Shown: positions 8,325 through 16,046 of the stretch, piece after piece
How positions within the stretch are numbered: the stretch's first letter is position 1
How the letters are laid out: the number at the start of each line of letters is the position of its first letter
NCBI GenBank assembly: GCA_900555635.1
Contig: USLU01000018.1
Coordinates: 1 to 64,000 of the forward strand
Direction: 5' to 3'
Length of the DNA stretch: 64,000 bases
Source of the DNA: an uncultured Bacteroides sp.
GTDB lineage: Bacteria > Bacteroidota > Bacteroidia > Bacteroidales > Bacteroidaceae
The notes under the pieces: generated by a model
The model's input: the letters and a program-made list of their open reading frames with translations, nothing else
Told to the model about the DNA's origin: nothing
The model's database searches: none
Program-made: the position numbers and the translations under genes

Positions 8325-8798
8325 TTACTCATGATGATACGGTCCTCCATTCAATATCGTCATTGCCCGGTAGAGTTGTTCTACGAAGATGAGTCGAACC
8401 ATTTGGTGTGAGAACGTCATACGGGATAGTGACATCTTTTCGTGGGCTGTTTCGTACACCTTTTCGGAAAAGCCGTAAGGGCCGCCGATAATAAAAACAA
8501 GCCGTTTATTTACGGTATTCATTTTGCGCTTCATGTAGTCTGCGAACTCTATGGAGCGCATTTCTTTTCCCCCTTCGTCCAGCAATACGATGACATCGCC
8601 CGGTTGAAGAGCTTTCAGTATCAGTTCGCCTTCTTTTTCTTTCTGTACTTCCATAGAGAGGCTTTTGGTGTTTTTCAGCTCGGGGATAACTTCCATTTCG
8701 AACGAAAGGTACCGCTTCGTGCGTTGCACGTAGTCATTGATGGCAGTTATAAAGTGTTGTTCTACAGTCCGTCCTACGACGAGCAGAGTCGTTTTCAT
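8325..8798 (-). CDS. rlmH: 23S rRNA pseudouridine-1915 N3-methyltransferase
   Basis: A 157-residue SPOUT methyltransferase, the family's usual length. It methylates pseudouridine 1915 in helix 69 of 23S rRNA using S-adenosylmethionine. The SAM-binding knot is visible as VFIIGGPYGFSEKVY, and the C terminus carries LSRMTFSHQMVRLIFVEQLYRA followed by NGGPYHHE, both hallmarks of RlmH. I chose the ATG at 8798, giving MKTTLLVVGRT; a longer reading would add nine untypical residues. It is transcribed toward fkp, with the heptamer hairpin between them, and diverges from the DUF4783/nadC pair. Confidence 0.95.
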   Translation of the reverse strand: MKTTLLVVGRTVEQHFITAINDYVQRTKRYLSFEMEVIPELKNTKSLSMEVQKEKEGELILKALQPGDVIVLLDEGGKEMRSIEFADYMKRKMNTVNKRLVFIIGGPYGFSEKVYETAHEKMSLSRMTFSHQMVRLIFVEQLYRAMTILNGGPYHHE

Positions 8799-8872
8799 GC
8801 TGGTTCTGATTTGATTAGCGCACAAAATTAGTACTTTTTTATTGTATTTTACGATAAATGCTTACCTTTGCC

Positions 8873-8880
8873 TATCATTA
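8873..8880 (+). promoter_or_regulatory. -7 promoter box for DUF4783-nadC
   Basis: A perfect TACCTTTG lies 12 bases before the ATG at 8893. No good -33 TTG stands at the usual distance, so only the -7 element is claimed. Confidence 0.45.
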
Positions 8881-8892
8881 ATACTTGTGAAA

Positions 8893-9285
8893 ATGAAAAA
8901 ACGAGTAGTTTTATTGTTGACCAGTCTCTTCATTTGGATGTCCTCTGCCTTAGCTCAGGATGTACCGGTGGGGGTGATTGTGGCCTTCAAGAAAGGGAAC
9001 TCTCAGGAACTTGGCAGGTATCTGGGTGATAAAGTGGATTTAATTATTCAGAATAAATCGACCGATGCTAATAAGGCTACGGCAGAAGGAGCAATTGCCG
9101 ATTTCTTCTCCCAGAACAAGGTTAGCAGTTTTAATGTGAACCATCAAGGCAAGCGTGATGAATCCAGTTTCGTCATTGGCACCTTGGCAACTGCGAATGG
9201 AAACTTTCGGGTGAATTGTTTCTTCAGAAGAGTGCAGAACAAATATGTCATAAATCAAATAAGAATAGATAAAACTAATGAATAA
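8893..9285 (+). CDS. DUF4783 exported protein
   Basis: A 130-residue protein with a clear signal peptide (MKKRVVLLLTSLFIWMSSAL, cleavage likely near LAQ), so the mature form of about 108 residues is periplasmic or surface-exposed. The mature sequence, with its VPVGVIVAFKKGNSQELGRYL opening in alternating hydrophobic pattern, resembles the Bacteroidetes DUF4783 family, an NTF2-like fold of unknown function. The ATG at 8893 gives a proper signal peptide; an upstream ATG at 8842 would bury it. The stop overlaps the nadC start by 8 bases, so the two are translationally coupled. Why a small exported protein is coupled to NAD synthesis is not apparent. Confidence 0.75.
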   Translation: MKKRVVLLLTSLFIWMSSALAQDVPVGVIVAFKKGNSQELGRYLGDKVDLIIQNKSTDANKATAEGAIADFFSQNKVSSFNVNHQGKRDESSFVIGTLATANGNFRVNCFFRRVQNKYVINQIRIDKTNE

Positions 9286-10126
9286 AGAAGAAGAATTGAT
9301 TGACAGGCTGATTGACCTGGCTTTCGCCGAAGACATAGGCGATGGTGACCATACCACCCTTTCGTGCATACCTGCTACGGCCATGGGTAAATCCAAACTG
9401 TTGATTAAAGAAACCGGTATTCTTGCCGGTATCGAAATTGCTAAGGAAGTATTCCGTCGCTTTGATCCCACTATGAAAGTGGAAGTTTTCATCAACGACG
9501 GTACAGCAGTGAAACCAGGCGATGTTGCCATGATCGTGGAAGGTAAGATACAATCTTTGTTGCAGACTGAACGCTTGATGCTGAATATCATGCAACGTAT
9601 GAGCGGTATTGCTACCATGACCCATAAATATGCCGAGAAGCTAAAAGGTACGAATACTCGTGTACTCGATACTCGCAAGACTACTCCGGGCATGCGTATC
9701 CTCGAAAAGATGGCAGTCAAGATTGGTGGAGGCGTAAATCATCGCATCGGCTTGTTCGATATGATTCTGCTGAAAGATAATCATGTGGATTTTGCCGGAG
9801 GCATTGATAAAGCCATTACCCGTGCCAAAGACTATTGCAAGGAGAAGGGCAAAGACCTCAAAATTGAAATTGAAGTGCGTAGCTTCGACGAATTGCAGCA
9901 AGTGCTCGACTTGGGTGGAGTAGACCGCATCATGTTCGATAACTTCACACCCGAAATGACTAAGAAAGCTGTTGAGATGGTTGCCGGACGTTACGAAACC
10001 GAATCATCCGGTGGTATCACTTTCGATACCTTGCGTGATTACGCCGAATGTGGTGTAGACTTTATCTCAGTTGGTGCTCTGACCCACTCTGTAAAAGGAT
10101 TGGACATGAGCTTTAAAGCATGTTGA
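9278..10126 (+). CDS. nadC: Nicotinate-nucleotide pyrophosphorylase (quinolinate phosphoribosyltransferase)
   Basis: A 282-residue enzyme of normal length for NadC. It converts quinolinate and PRPP to nicotinate mononucleotide, CO2 and pyrophosphate in de novo NAD synthesis. Visible hallmarks are the N-terminal EDIGDGDHTT, the substrate region LNIMQRMSGIATMT, TRKTTPGMRILEK with the phosphate-binding Lys/Arg cluster, GGGVNHRIGLFDMILLKDNH, the strand KIEIEVRS, and the C-terminal SSGGITFDTLRDYAECGVD. It overlaps the DUF4783 stop by 8 bases. The other de novo genes (nadA, nadB) are not in this window. Confidence 0.95.
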   Translation: MNKEEELIDRLIDLAFAEDIGDGDHTTLSCIPATAMGKSKLLIKETGILAGIEIAKEVFRRFDPTMKVEVFINDGTAVKPGDVAMIVEGKIQSLLQTERLMLNIMQRMSGIATMTHKYAEKLKGTNTRVLDTRKTTPGMRILEKMAVKIGGGVNHRIGLFDMILLKDNHVDFAGGIDKAITRAKDYCKEKGKDLKIEIEVRSFDELQQVLDLGGVDRIMFDNFTPEMTKKAVEMVAGRYETESSGGITFDTLRDYAECGVDFISVGALTHSVKGLDMSFKAC

Positions 10127-10162
10127 CAAAAGCAGGAAACTGTATTACTGAATAAATAAGAG

Positions 10163-10215
10163 AGCCTCTCATGAGTTTGCCTTAATGAAGCAATTCTTAT
10201 GAGAGGCTTTCCTCT
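10163..10215 (+). terminator. Intrinsic terminator after nadC
   Basis: AGCCTCTCAT (10163-10172) pairs perfectly with ATGAGAGGCT (10199-10208), followed by TTCCTCTT. The loop is 26 bases. Confidence 0.7.
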
Positions 10216-10245
10216 TAATAATCAGTAGATTATAAACAGTGAAAA

Positions 10246-10333
10246 AACAGATGATGCGTTAGCCCAAAACAGATGATGCGTTTGGGTGAAATAGATGATC
10301 TGTTTAAGGCAAACAGATGATGCGTTTCGGGGT
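10246..10333 (+). repeat. Four tandem 22-bp units upstream of a membrane protein gene
   Basis: Units start at 10246, 10268, 10290 and 10312, an exact 22-bp period. Each begins AACAGATGATGCGTT (third unit AATAGATGATCTGTT), with a variable 6-7 base remainder. Two helical turns per unit would place all copies on one DNA face, so this could be a protein-binding array. It ends 23 bases before the downstream start codon. Confidence 0.85.
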
Positions 10334-10356
10334 ACTATATAATATGTTTGGAAAAC

Positions 10357-11067
10357 ATGAAGAATATAAAAACGAATAAAGTAAAAACAGTTGTCAAAAA
10401 CTGGCGGGTAGGCGACTGTCTCCGGCAGACTTCTATCGTAGTGATTGGTATATTGATTACTTTTACTGGTAGTGATCTAATTTCCAGATGCTCTGATAAA
10501 AGAGACATTCAAGCTACCATGTTACTGATTGAGGATGAACTGAAAGCCAATAGAGAGAAGTATGTAAATCTGCTATCAGAATTTGATAAGGATGAACGTC
10601 TTTCAGCTTTACTGGTAAAGCATGATATGAATTACCGGGAGATACCGCTAGATTCGTTGAAGCAATATCTATATGTTGTCGGACGTACCCGTAAATTCGA
10701 TTATTCACGAAATGCTTTGGAGATACTTTCGAATTCTATGCAGATGCAGAATATCTCTGATAAGGAATTTTTGTTATCATTGAATGACGTTTATGAAACA
10801 TTGGAAAGGTGTAAAGTAAGCGTGAATGGATATTATGATATGAAAGAGAAGGTAACTGTTCCTTTTCATTTGTCACTATCCGATAAACAAACAAAATTGT
10901 TGTACGAAGGAGGATATGATGCCTGGGAAATATATCTTTCGGATGTATCGATACGTAATTTTCTGCGAATTGCACAACGGTATTTCTCTCCCGGTCATAA
11001 GGACGGTATAATACAAAAAATAGATAAGGTTCTATTGTCTCTTGAAGAGAAATATGGAGATGATTAA
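10357..11067 (+). CDS. Membrane-anchored protein of unknown function (DUF6090-like)
   Basis: A 236-residue protein with one membrane segment near the N terminus (about residues 25-43, TSIVVIGILITFTGSDLI), preceded by a Lys/Arg-rich stretch; the bulk is thus anchored to the inner membrane. The remainder is mostly predicted helix with many charged residues (IEDELKANREKYVNLL), likely coiled. The pattern of a short basic leader, single helix, then RDIQATMLLIEDEL recalls the DUF6090 group of Bacteroidetes, which I cannot confirm. I chose the ATG at 10357 over an in-frame TTG at 10348. It follows the 22-bp repeats and precedes the sigma factor gene by 65 bases; whether they are co-transcribed is unclear. 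Confidence 0.55.
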   Translation: MKNIKTNKVKTVVKNWRVGDCLRQTSIVVIGILITFTGSDLISRCSDKRDIQATMLLIEDELKANREKYVNLLSEFDKDERLSALLVKHDMNYREIPLDSLKQYLYVVGRTRKFDYSRNALEILSNSMQMQNISDKEFLLSLNDVYETLERCKVSVNGYYDMKEKVTVPFHLSLSDKQTKLLYEGGYDAWEIYLSDVSIRNFLRIAQRYFSPGHKDGIIQKIDKVLLSLEEKYGDD

Positions 11068-11132
11068 TGAAGGTATAAATAAACTTCGTCCTTTAACTTC
11101 TTTTTAGAATTAATTCAGCAGCATTTTTAAGG

Positions 11133-11741
11133 ATGCTGCGTCTAACTAACAAACGACGCGAAGAGGCGTCCGTAAAACAAGCACTGACATTGGAAAATGA
11201 CATAGAACTGATAGAGGGTTGCCGGGTAGGAAAAGATTCCGCCCGAAAGGAATTATACACTCTCTATTCCAAGCAGATGCTAGCGGTATGTTACCGCTAT
11301 ACGGGCGATGTCGATGCGGCCCATGACGTATTGCACGATGGTTTCATCAAAATCTTTACTCACTTCACTTTCCGTGGAGAATGTGCATTGAGCACATGGA
11401 TAACAAGAGTGATGGTGACGCAGTCTATAGATTATCTGCGGAAGCAGCAACGCTTCAGCCAACTGGTGGTGAACGAGGAAGAACTTCCCGACATGCCCGA
11501 TGAAACAAGTATTGCCGAAAGTGGTAATCGCCTTTCTGAAGAAGTGCTGATGGCATTTGTTGCTGATCTTCCCGATGGGTGTCGTACCGTGTTCAACTTG
11601 TATGTCTTTGAAGAGAAATCTCATAAAGAAATAGCTGAGATACTTCACATCAAGGAACATTCATCCACTTCGCAGTTGCATCGTGCCAAAAGTTTGTTAG
11701 CAAGAAGAATTAAAGAATATAGTGAATATGAGAGAAAATGA
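11133..11741 (+). CDS. ECF-type RNA polymerase sigma factor
   Basis: A 202-residue sigma-70 family factor of the extracytoplasmic-function kind. Region 2 is visible as YTLYSKQMLAVCYRYTGD followed by DVLHDGFIKIFTHF and the -10-recognition part STWITRVMVTQSIDYLRKQQ. A poorly conserved linker precedes region 4, where LPDGCRTVFNLYVFEEKSHK and EIAEILHIKEHSSTSQLHRA form the -35-reading helix-turn-helix. Its stop overlaps the start of the next gene, which carries a transmembrane segment and probably controls it. It likely directs an envelope-related operon including the three downstream genes. The extra N-terminal 25 residues are basic. Confidence 0.85.
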   Translation: MLRLTNKRREEASVKQALTLENDIELIEGCRVGKDSARKELYTLYSKQMLAVCYRYTGDVDAAHDVLHDGFIKIFTHFTFRGECALSTWITRVMVTQSIDYLRKQQRFSQLVVNEEELPDMPDETSIAESGNRLSEEVLMAFVADLPDGCRTVFNLYVFEEKSHKEIAEILHIKEHSSTSQLHRAKSLLARRIKEYSEYERK

Positions 11742-12828
11742 TGAAATAACCGGTTTGTTTCGTAGTCGTCTCGCCGGTGCAGAGATGACAGTACGGGAAG
11801 ACTTCTGGGAGAAGCTGCAAAGCGATTTGCCTTCGACCGTTACAACTGGCGGAAAGAAAGCCTTCCTGACTCCTCGGTTCTATCGTGTAGCTGCAGCTGC
11901 ATCGGTAGTCTTTGTGCTGGGAGTAGCTTCAGCCGCATTTTGGTATTTCTCACCGAAAGAGGAGATACAAGAGGCTTTCACACAAGTAGCCGCAATGAGT
12001 CCTGATGGTAGTCTCAACGGAGATGTGGTTCAAGAAAGTTTCCCGTCTATACACCAGGCAAATCCTACTGCACAGAAGCCCGGTTTAAAGCAGCCCGCCA
12101 ATGGTGCGCCGGCAGGAATATTAGCCGATGCAGAAGATGAATCGGTTTCCGTTCATGTTTCTATTAGAATAACCCAACGAATTTACGGTAATAACCAGCA
12201 ACCGGGCAATGGCTTTTATGGTATTCGGAATTCCGGTCAGAATAACACTTATCAGTCAGGCAATGGCGATACAAATTCAAGTACAGATATAACTTCCACT
12301 GTTTCTCCCGATGAAGAATCAACCCATGCTGCTACATTGCAGTCGACATCGAAATCTCGCAATTGGGCGATTAAAGCTGCTTTGGGAACTTCCTTACCTA
12401 AAGGAGATTTCAATATGCCGTTTACGGCAGGTGTCAGTGCAGAACGTCATTTGAACAAGCATTTGGCTTTAGAAGCAGGGTTACAATATAACTGTTTGTC
12501 GGGTGATCGTACTTTGCACACTTTGAGTGTTCCTGTAAAATTGAATGTCATGCTTGCAAGCACTCCTAAAGTAGATTTGTATGCTACGGTAGGAGGTGCA
12601 GCCGAGAAGTGCATTGCAGGTGCTCCCGATAATGGTTTCGGTGCTGACCCCGTACAACTATCTTTAGCGGCCGGTCTGGGAATTCGTTATAAAATGAATG
12701 ACCGTTTCGCTTTATTTGCCGAACCCTCTGTTTCCCATCATTTCGATACGGATTCTCAAACAAGAACATTGCGTACAGAACGCCCTACCAACCTGAATTT
12801 ATTGTGTGGCGTGCGCATGACCTATTAA
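11728..12828 (+). CDS. Anti-sigma-like membrane protein with C-terminal beta-barrel-like domain
   Basis: A 366-residue protein overlapping the sigma factor stop by 14 bases. The N-terminal 40 residues (REDFWEKLQSDLPS) resemble the short cytoplasmic sigma-binding part of Bacteroidetes anti-sigma factors. One membrane helix follows at about residues 50-71 (VAAAASVVFVLGVASAAFWYF). A Ser/Asn/Gly-rich linker of about 130 residues leads to a C-terminal domain rich in alternating strands (FTAGVSAERHLNKHLALEAG, LAAGLGIRYKMNDRFALFAE) like PorT/outer-membrane beta-barrel proteins, ending in MTY with the aromatic end typical of barrels. A single chain carrying both an inner-membrane helix and a barrel-like end is odd; it might span the periplasm. 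I chose the ATG at 11728, not the GTG at 11722. Confidence 0.6.
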   Translation: MRENDEITGLFRSRLAGAEMTVREDFWEKLQSDLPSTVTTGGKKAFLTPRFYRVAAAASVVFVLGVASAAFWYFSPKEEIQEAFTQVAAMSPDGSLNGDVVQESFPSIHQANPTAQKPGLKQPANGAPAGILADAEDESVSVHVSIRITQRIYGNNQQPGNGFYGIRNSGQNNTYQSGNGDTNSSTDITSTVSPDEESTHAATLQSTSKSRNWAIKAALGTSLPKGDFNMPFTAGVSAERHLNKHLALEAGLQYNCLSGDRTLHTLSVPVKLNVMLASTPKVDLYATVGGAAEKCIAGAPDNGFGADPVQLSLAAGLGIRYKMNDRFALFAEPSVSHHFDTDSQTRTLRTERPTNLNLLCGVRMTY

Positions 12829-12840
12829 TTATAATACGAT

Positions 12841-13395
12841 ATGAAGATGAAGACTCAATCTAATACCTTACATAAACTCGGGCGGATCATGCTGCTCGTT
12901 CTCTTTACTCTTTCTTTGGTTTCTTGTAACAAAGAAACGTTAGACTTCAACCATCCGGACGTAGATTTGTTTGTTAAGCAATTGAAAGCCGGCAAGTACT
13001 CAACTCAAAGTCCGGATGGGTTGAATAACATGCCTAAGTTTGCCACCGAAGATATCGATGAACTGCTGAAGTATGCCGAGGATTTGACGGTAATACCTTC
13101 ATTTCCACTGGCACCGGTATCCTATTCGGCAGGCGGCAAGCTTCGTTTGGGCGAGTGTATCTTATGGACGGTAGAAACAATCCGCCTCGGACACAATGCT
13201 TCAATGGGCTGTAAAATGGTACATACGGATGCTGATAATTACGAAGGTATTTATTTCCTTTCGGATGATGAAGTGATGGATGCTGCTGCGCGCTACCGCC
13301 GTTGGTGGGAAGGCAAGAAATATCCACGTACCGTATGGACGATAGATCCTTGCTACGATGAACCGCTTTGTGGAAGCGGATACATGTGGTGGTAA
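12841..13395 (+). CDS. Lipoprotein of unknown function (possibly DUF4943)
   Basis: A 184-residue protein with a lipoprotein signal peptide: basic start, hydrophobic stretch IMLLVLFTLSLVSC, lipobox Cys near residue 29, then NKETLDF. Mature residues carry a helix-rich DELLKYAEDL segment and the C-terminal run RYRRWWEGKKYPRTVW with several Trp, plus four Cys that may form disulfides. From memory the sequence fits the Bacteroides DUF4943 family, whose function is unknown. It follows the anti-sigma-like gene by 12 bases and is probably part of the same sigma-controlled operon. Confidence 0.6.
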   Translation: MKMKTQSNTLHKLGRIMLLVLFTLSLVSCNKETLDFNHPDVDLFVKQLKAGKYSTQSPDGLNNMPKFATEDIDELLKYAEDLTVIPSFPLAPVSYSAGGKLRLGECILWTVETIRLGHNASMGCKMVHTDADNYEGIYFLSDDEVMDAAARYRRWWEGKKYPRTVWTIDPCYDEPLCGSGYMWW

Positions 13396-13445
13396 GTTAT
13401 AAAATTAGGTAATTAGTATTAGGTATTAGTAAAATCGACTTCTAA

Positions 13446-14132
13446 GTGAAACAATTTGTATGCTTATTCGGGCTGCTCTGTGCGGTAGCCCTTCCCTTTT
13501 ACGCTCAAAACTGGACGCCTCAAGACTCATTGCGGCTACAGCAGTTTTTGAAAGGAGACGGGGAGGTGAAACTGAATCCGGAAGCACTGAAGGAACTTGA
13601 AATCAATGGTCCCTCAGGTGGTCCGAAAGCAGTAATCAATAAGTCATGGATGGACTTTAATACCACCATGCCGATGATGCCCAAGATACCCGAGAAGAAA
13701 GTGGTACTTACCTTACGTCCCTATACTGCCAATACCAAGTATAACTGGGACCCGGTCTATCAGAAGAAAATAAAAGTGAAAGAAGACACATGGCGGGACG
13801 ATCCGTTTTATGCCATGGGTATGCTCTTCATTCCTAGTAATTGGGCGAAGAAGCCTTTCGATGCGGGACCGCGTGAGAGTTTGGAACAGATTGAAGCTAC
13901 CGGCATACGCTATCGGGTAACGGAACGTGTGAACGGTATGGCTACTGCTCGCTGGCAGAAAGCCGAAGGAGAGGGGATAGGCGGATTGGATTTAATGGCA
14001 CCCTTTACACGTGAATTCTGGGATGTTAAAGGACGGAAACGTCGTGCCCGCACGCTCGAAGTACTAAGGACTTACGGAGACTCTACTACCGTATTGATAA
14101 AGCAACCGCTTCGGGCTATCACAGAAAAATAA
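13446..14132 (+). CDS. Exported protein of unknown function (possibly DUF4858)
   Basis: A 228-residue protein beginning with GTG and a signal peptide (residues 1-20, LFGLLCAVALPFYAQ). The mature N terminus WTPQDSLRLQQFLKGDGEVK, with LNPEALKELEI after it, resembles the Bacteroides DUF4858 family by memory. The C-terminal part is rich in Arg and Thr (RKRRARTLEVLRTYGDSTT). No catalytic motif is apparent and the function is unknown. It is the last gene of the sigma-factor cluster, 50 bases after the lipoprotein, and is closed by a terminator that overlaps its stop codon. Use of a GTG start is inferred because no ATG lies upstream in frame. Confidence 0.55.
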   Translation: MKQFVCLFGLLCAVALPFYAQNWTPQDSLRLQQFLKGDGEVKLNPEALKELEINGPSGGPKAVINKSWMDFNTTMPMMPKIPEKKVVLTLRPYTANTKYNWDPVYQKKIKVKEDTWRDDPFYAMGMLFIPSNWAKKPFDAGPRESLEQIEATGIRYRVTERVNGMATARWQKAEGEGIGGLDLMAPFTREFWDVKGRKRRARTLEVLRTYGDSTTVLIKQPLRAITEK

Positions 14133-14160
14133 TAGGGTATCTGCAACAGACACCCTATTA
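14131..14160 (+). terminator. Intrinsic terminator of the sigma-factor cluster
   Basis: AATAGGGT, then TCTG, pairs with CAGA then ACCCTATT, a near-perfect stem with a 3-base loop and one mismatch. T-rich sequence follows. It also faces the end of the minus-strand operon and may serve both. Confidence 0.75.
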
Positions 14161-14198
14161 TTATATCAATTTCGCTATATCAGCGATATTCTCTCGAA

Positions 14199-15074
14199 CT
14201 ACTTGCTATAAGAAGCTTTCACAAACGGAGCATCCAGCAAATAATCTAAGCTCTGCTTCACACTTTCTTCTACCGGACAACTGTATTTTTCGATTTCAGC
14301 AATAATGTGCTTCACTCCGGCTTTATCGGCATTTTTGAAGATAGCGTCGAATCCAACCATTCCGCTTTGACCTATTTCTCTGTGATCCTTAAGATGTAGT
14401 ACAGTGAAACGTCCCGGATATTTGTTGAAATAGTCTACAGGACTGTTCTGTCCTCTTACCACCCAATACACATCCATTTCAAAAAATACATCTTCCGGAT
14501 TGGTGTTTTCGAGCATATAGTCTAGCATTACCACCTTATCTTCTACTTTCTGAAACTCATGAGCATGGTTATGATAACCATATTTCAAACCATTCTGACG
14601 ACACTTCTTACCTATTTCATTGTAATAATTGCAATAGGTCTTCAAGTCTTTTACGGTTTTGGGAACATCCATCCAAGGCGTTACGATGTAAGTCATGCCT
14701 GCTGCTTTGTGTGCGGCAATACATTGGTCCCACCATTTCATAGATTCAGCAAAATTGCCTGAAGCCAGTTCTTCTGCCGAAAGTCCCTTTGTGGTATGTG
14801 AAGACAAAACTTTCATGCCTGCCGCTTCAACTGCACGCTTAAATTCTTCGGGAGTTTTACCGTAGAATTTTCCATCATTATAATTAGCTGCTTCAACACC
14901 TGTATAACCCATCTGGGCTAGTTCTTTTAAAACATTGTTGAGGTCAGCTCCACTACTTAGTTTATCTCTGACGGAGTAGAGTTGAATGGAAACATCTTTT
15001 TTTGTCTTTGCATTTATAGCTTGTGGTATCGCTATCAACAAGGCTATCAATACCCATATAAATTTTTTATCCAT
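14199..15074 (-). CDS. Exported sugar isomerase/epimerase (xylose isomerase-like TIM barrel)
   Basis: A 291-residue protein with a signal peptide (residues 1-22, FIWVLIALLIAIPQAINA), so it acts in the periplasm. The mature part is an AP-endonuclease-2/xylose-isomerase-like barrel: SIQLYSVRDKL at strand 1, YTGVEAANYNDGKFYG, YHNHAHEFQKVED, FFEMDVYWVVRGQ, and FTVLHLKDHREIGQ. These supply the His, Glu and Asp residues that bind the metal in this fold. It is the last gene of a four-gene minus-strand operon with a DUF1080 hydrolase and two dehydrogenases. This set equals the gene content of B. thetaiotaomicron BT2156-BT2159 (from memory), tied to glucosinolate and 3-keto-glycoside metabolism. Its own reaction is not certain; epimerase or isomerase action on keto-sugars is likely. 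Confidence 0.8.
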   Translation of the reverse strand: MDKKFIWVLIALLIAIPQAINAKTKKDVSIQLYSVRDKLSSGADLNNVLKELAQMGYTGVEAANYNDGKFYGKTPEEFKRAVEAAGMKVLSSHTTKGLSAEELASGNFAESMKWWDQCIAAHKAAGMTYIVTPWMDVPKTVKDLKTYCNYYNEIGKKCRQNGLKYGYHNHAHEFQKVEDKVVMLDYMLENTNPEDVFFEMDVYWVVRGQNSPVDYFNKYPGRFTVLHLKDHREIGQSGMVGFDAIFKNADKAGVKHIIAEIEKYSCPVEESVKQSLDYLLDAPFVKASYSK

Positions 15075-15131
15075 GATGTTGTATATTAAATTGTGACCTT
15101 ATTTACACTAAATCTAGCGATATTGAGATCA

Positions 15132-16004
15132 TCAATCAAGTACCTTCACACGGATGTTACGGAACCAAACATCGTCACCGTGATCTTGAAAACCGATAAA
15201 TCCTTCTCTGTTATCACCACCACAGTTGTTCAGCAATTGGAATGCCAAAGGCCATTTTTCTTCGCTGAATTTACTTGCTTGCAACATATCAGTCCATTGT
15301 TTAGTCCACAAATGATATTCAAGAACGTTTTCGTCGTTTTGTCCGTGAACTACAGTGCCTTTGTAAACCATAATTTTAGCTTTGTTCCATTCGCCAAACG
15401 GTTTTTGGTTTTGAGGAACAGCAGGAATCATATCATACAAAGATGCCGATTGTCTGTTATTGTCTTTTCCTAATTTAGCATCCGGATGATTGGCGTTATC
15501 CAATACTTGATATTCGGGAGCTGAAATATAGATAGGTTCTAATACTTCGTTTCCATCTTTATCTTTAGAAGTAACTTCTTGAGCCAGGTAGAAGATACCG
15601 GAGTTACCACCTTTAGCTACTTTCCATTCTACTTCCAACTCAAAGTTTTTCAGTTTATGAGCGAAGATAATATCACCGCCGTCACCGTCTTGAGCTTCTC
15701 CGCCGCCTGAACCGTTGAACTTAATACATCCGTCTTCGATAGTCCACTTGGAAGGTACTCTGTCTTTACCGTAACCGCGCCATCCGTTGAAGGTAGTACC
15801 GTCAAAAATAGTGATATAACCATCTGCGTCTACAGGAAGTTGTAAGCTGTCGGTTTCAGCAGCTTTCATTGAATTAGAATAAGCCCATGATACCATGTCT
15901 GCTGCTTTATCAGCTTCCGAGTTATCAGCTTTTTTGGTTCCGCCGCATGAAGCCAATGCGCCGGCAATCATACAACATGCTAAAGGAAAAAATACTTTTT
16001 TCAT
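15132..16004 (-). CDS. DUF1080 lipoprotein, 3-keto-glycoside hydrolase type
   Basis: A 290-residue lipoprotein: signal MKKVFFPLACCMIAGALASC, with the lipid-modified Cys at residue 20. The mature domain is the DUF1080 concanavalin-like jelly roll, with ITIFDGTTFNGWRGYGKD, FELEVEWKVAKGGNSGIFYL, YQVLDNANHPDA and the C-terminal GFIGFQDHGDDVWFRNIRVK, all strong family signatures. Proteins of this family cleave 3-keto-glycosides by elimination in recently described pathways. It sits between the Tat-exported dehydrogenase and the isomerase, consistent with hydrolysis of an oxidised glycoside in the periplasm. The specific aglycone is unknown. Confidence 0.85.
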   Translation of the reverse strand: MKKVFFPLACCMIAGALASCGGTKKADNSEADKAADMVSWAYSNSMKAAETDSLQLPVDADGYITIFDGTTFNGWRGYGKDRVPSKWTIEDGCIKFNGSGGGEAQDGDGGDIIFAHKLKNFELEVEWKVAKGGNSGIFYLAQEVTSKDKDGNEVLEPIYISAPEYQVLDNANHPDAKLGKDNNRQSASLYDMIPAVPQNQKPFGEWNKAKIMVYKGTVVHGQNDENVLEYHLWTKQWTDMLQASKFSEEKWPLAFQLLNNCGGDNREGFIGFQDHGDDVWFRNIRVKVLD

Positions 16005-16046
16005 GATTTCAATTTATTGTTTATGTTTATAAATTCTGTTTCTAGA

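Noticed and set aside
8442..8831. 129-codon frame antisense to rlmH
   Set aside because: It is fully covered by rlmH on the other strand, whose SPOUT motifs are clear.
9040..9720. 226-codon minus-strand frame across DUF4783 and nadC
   Set aside because: It crosses two solid plus-strand genes and shows no recognisable domain.
10246..10333. Tandem array considered as a CRISPR
   Set aside because: The period is only 22 bp, with 6-7 base variable parts, too short for spacers, and no cas genes are present.
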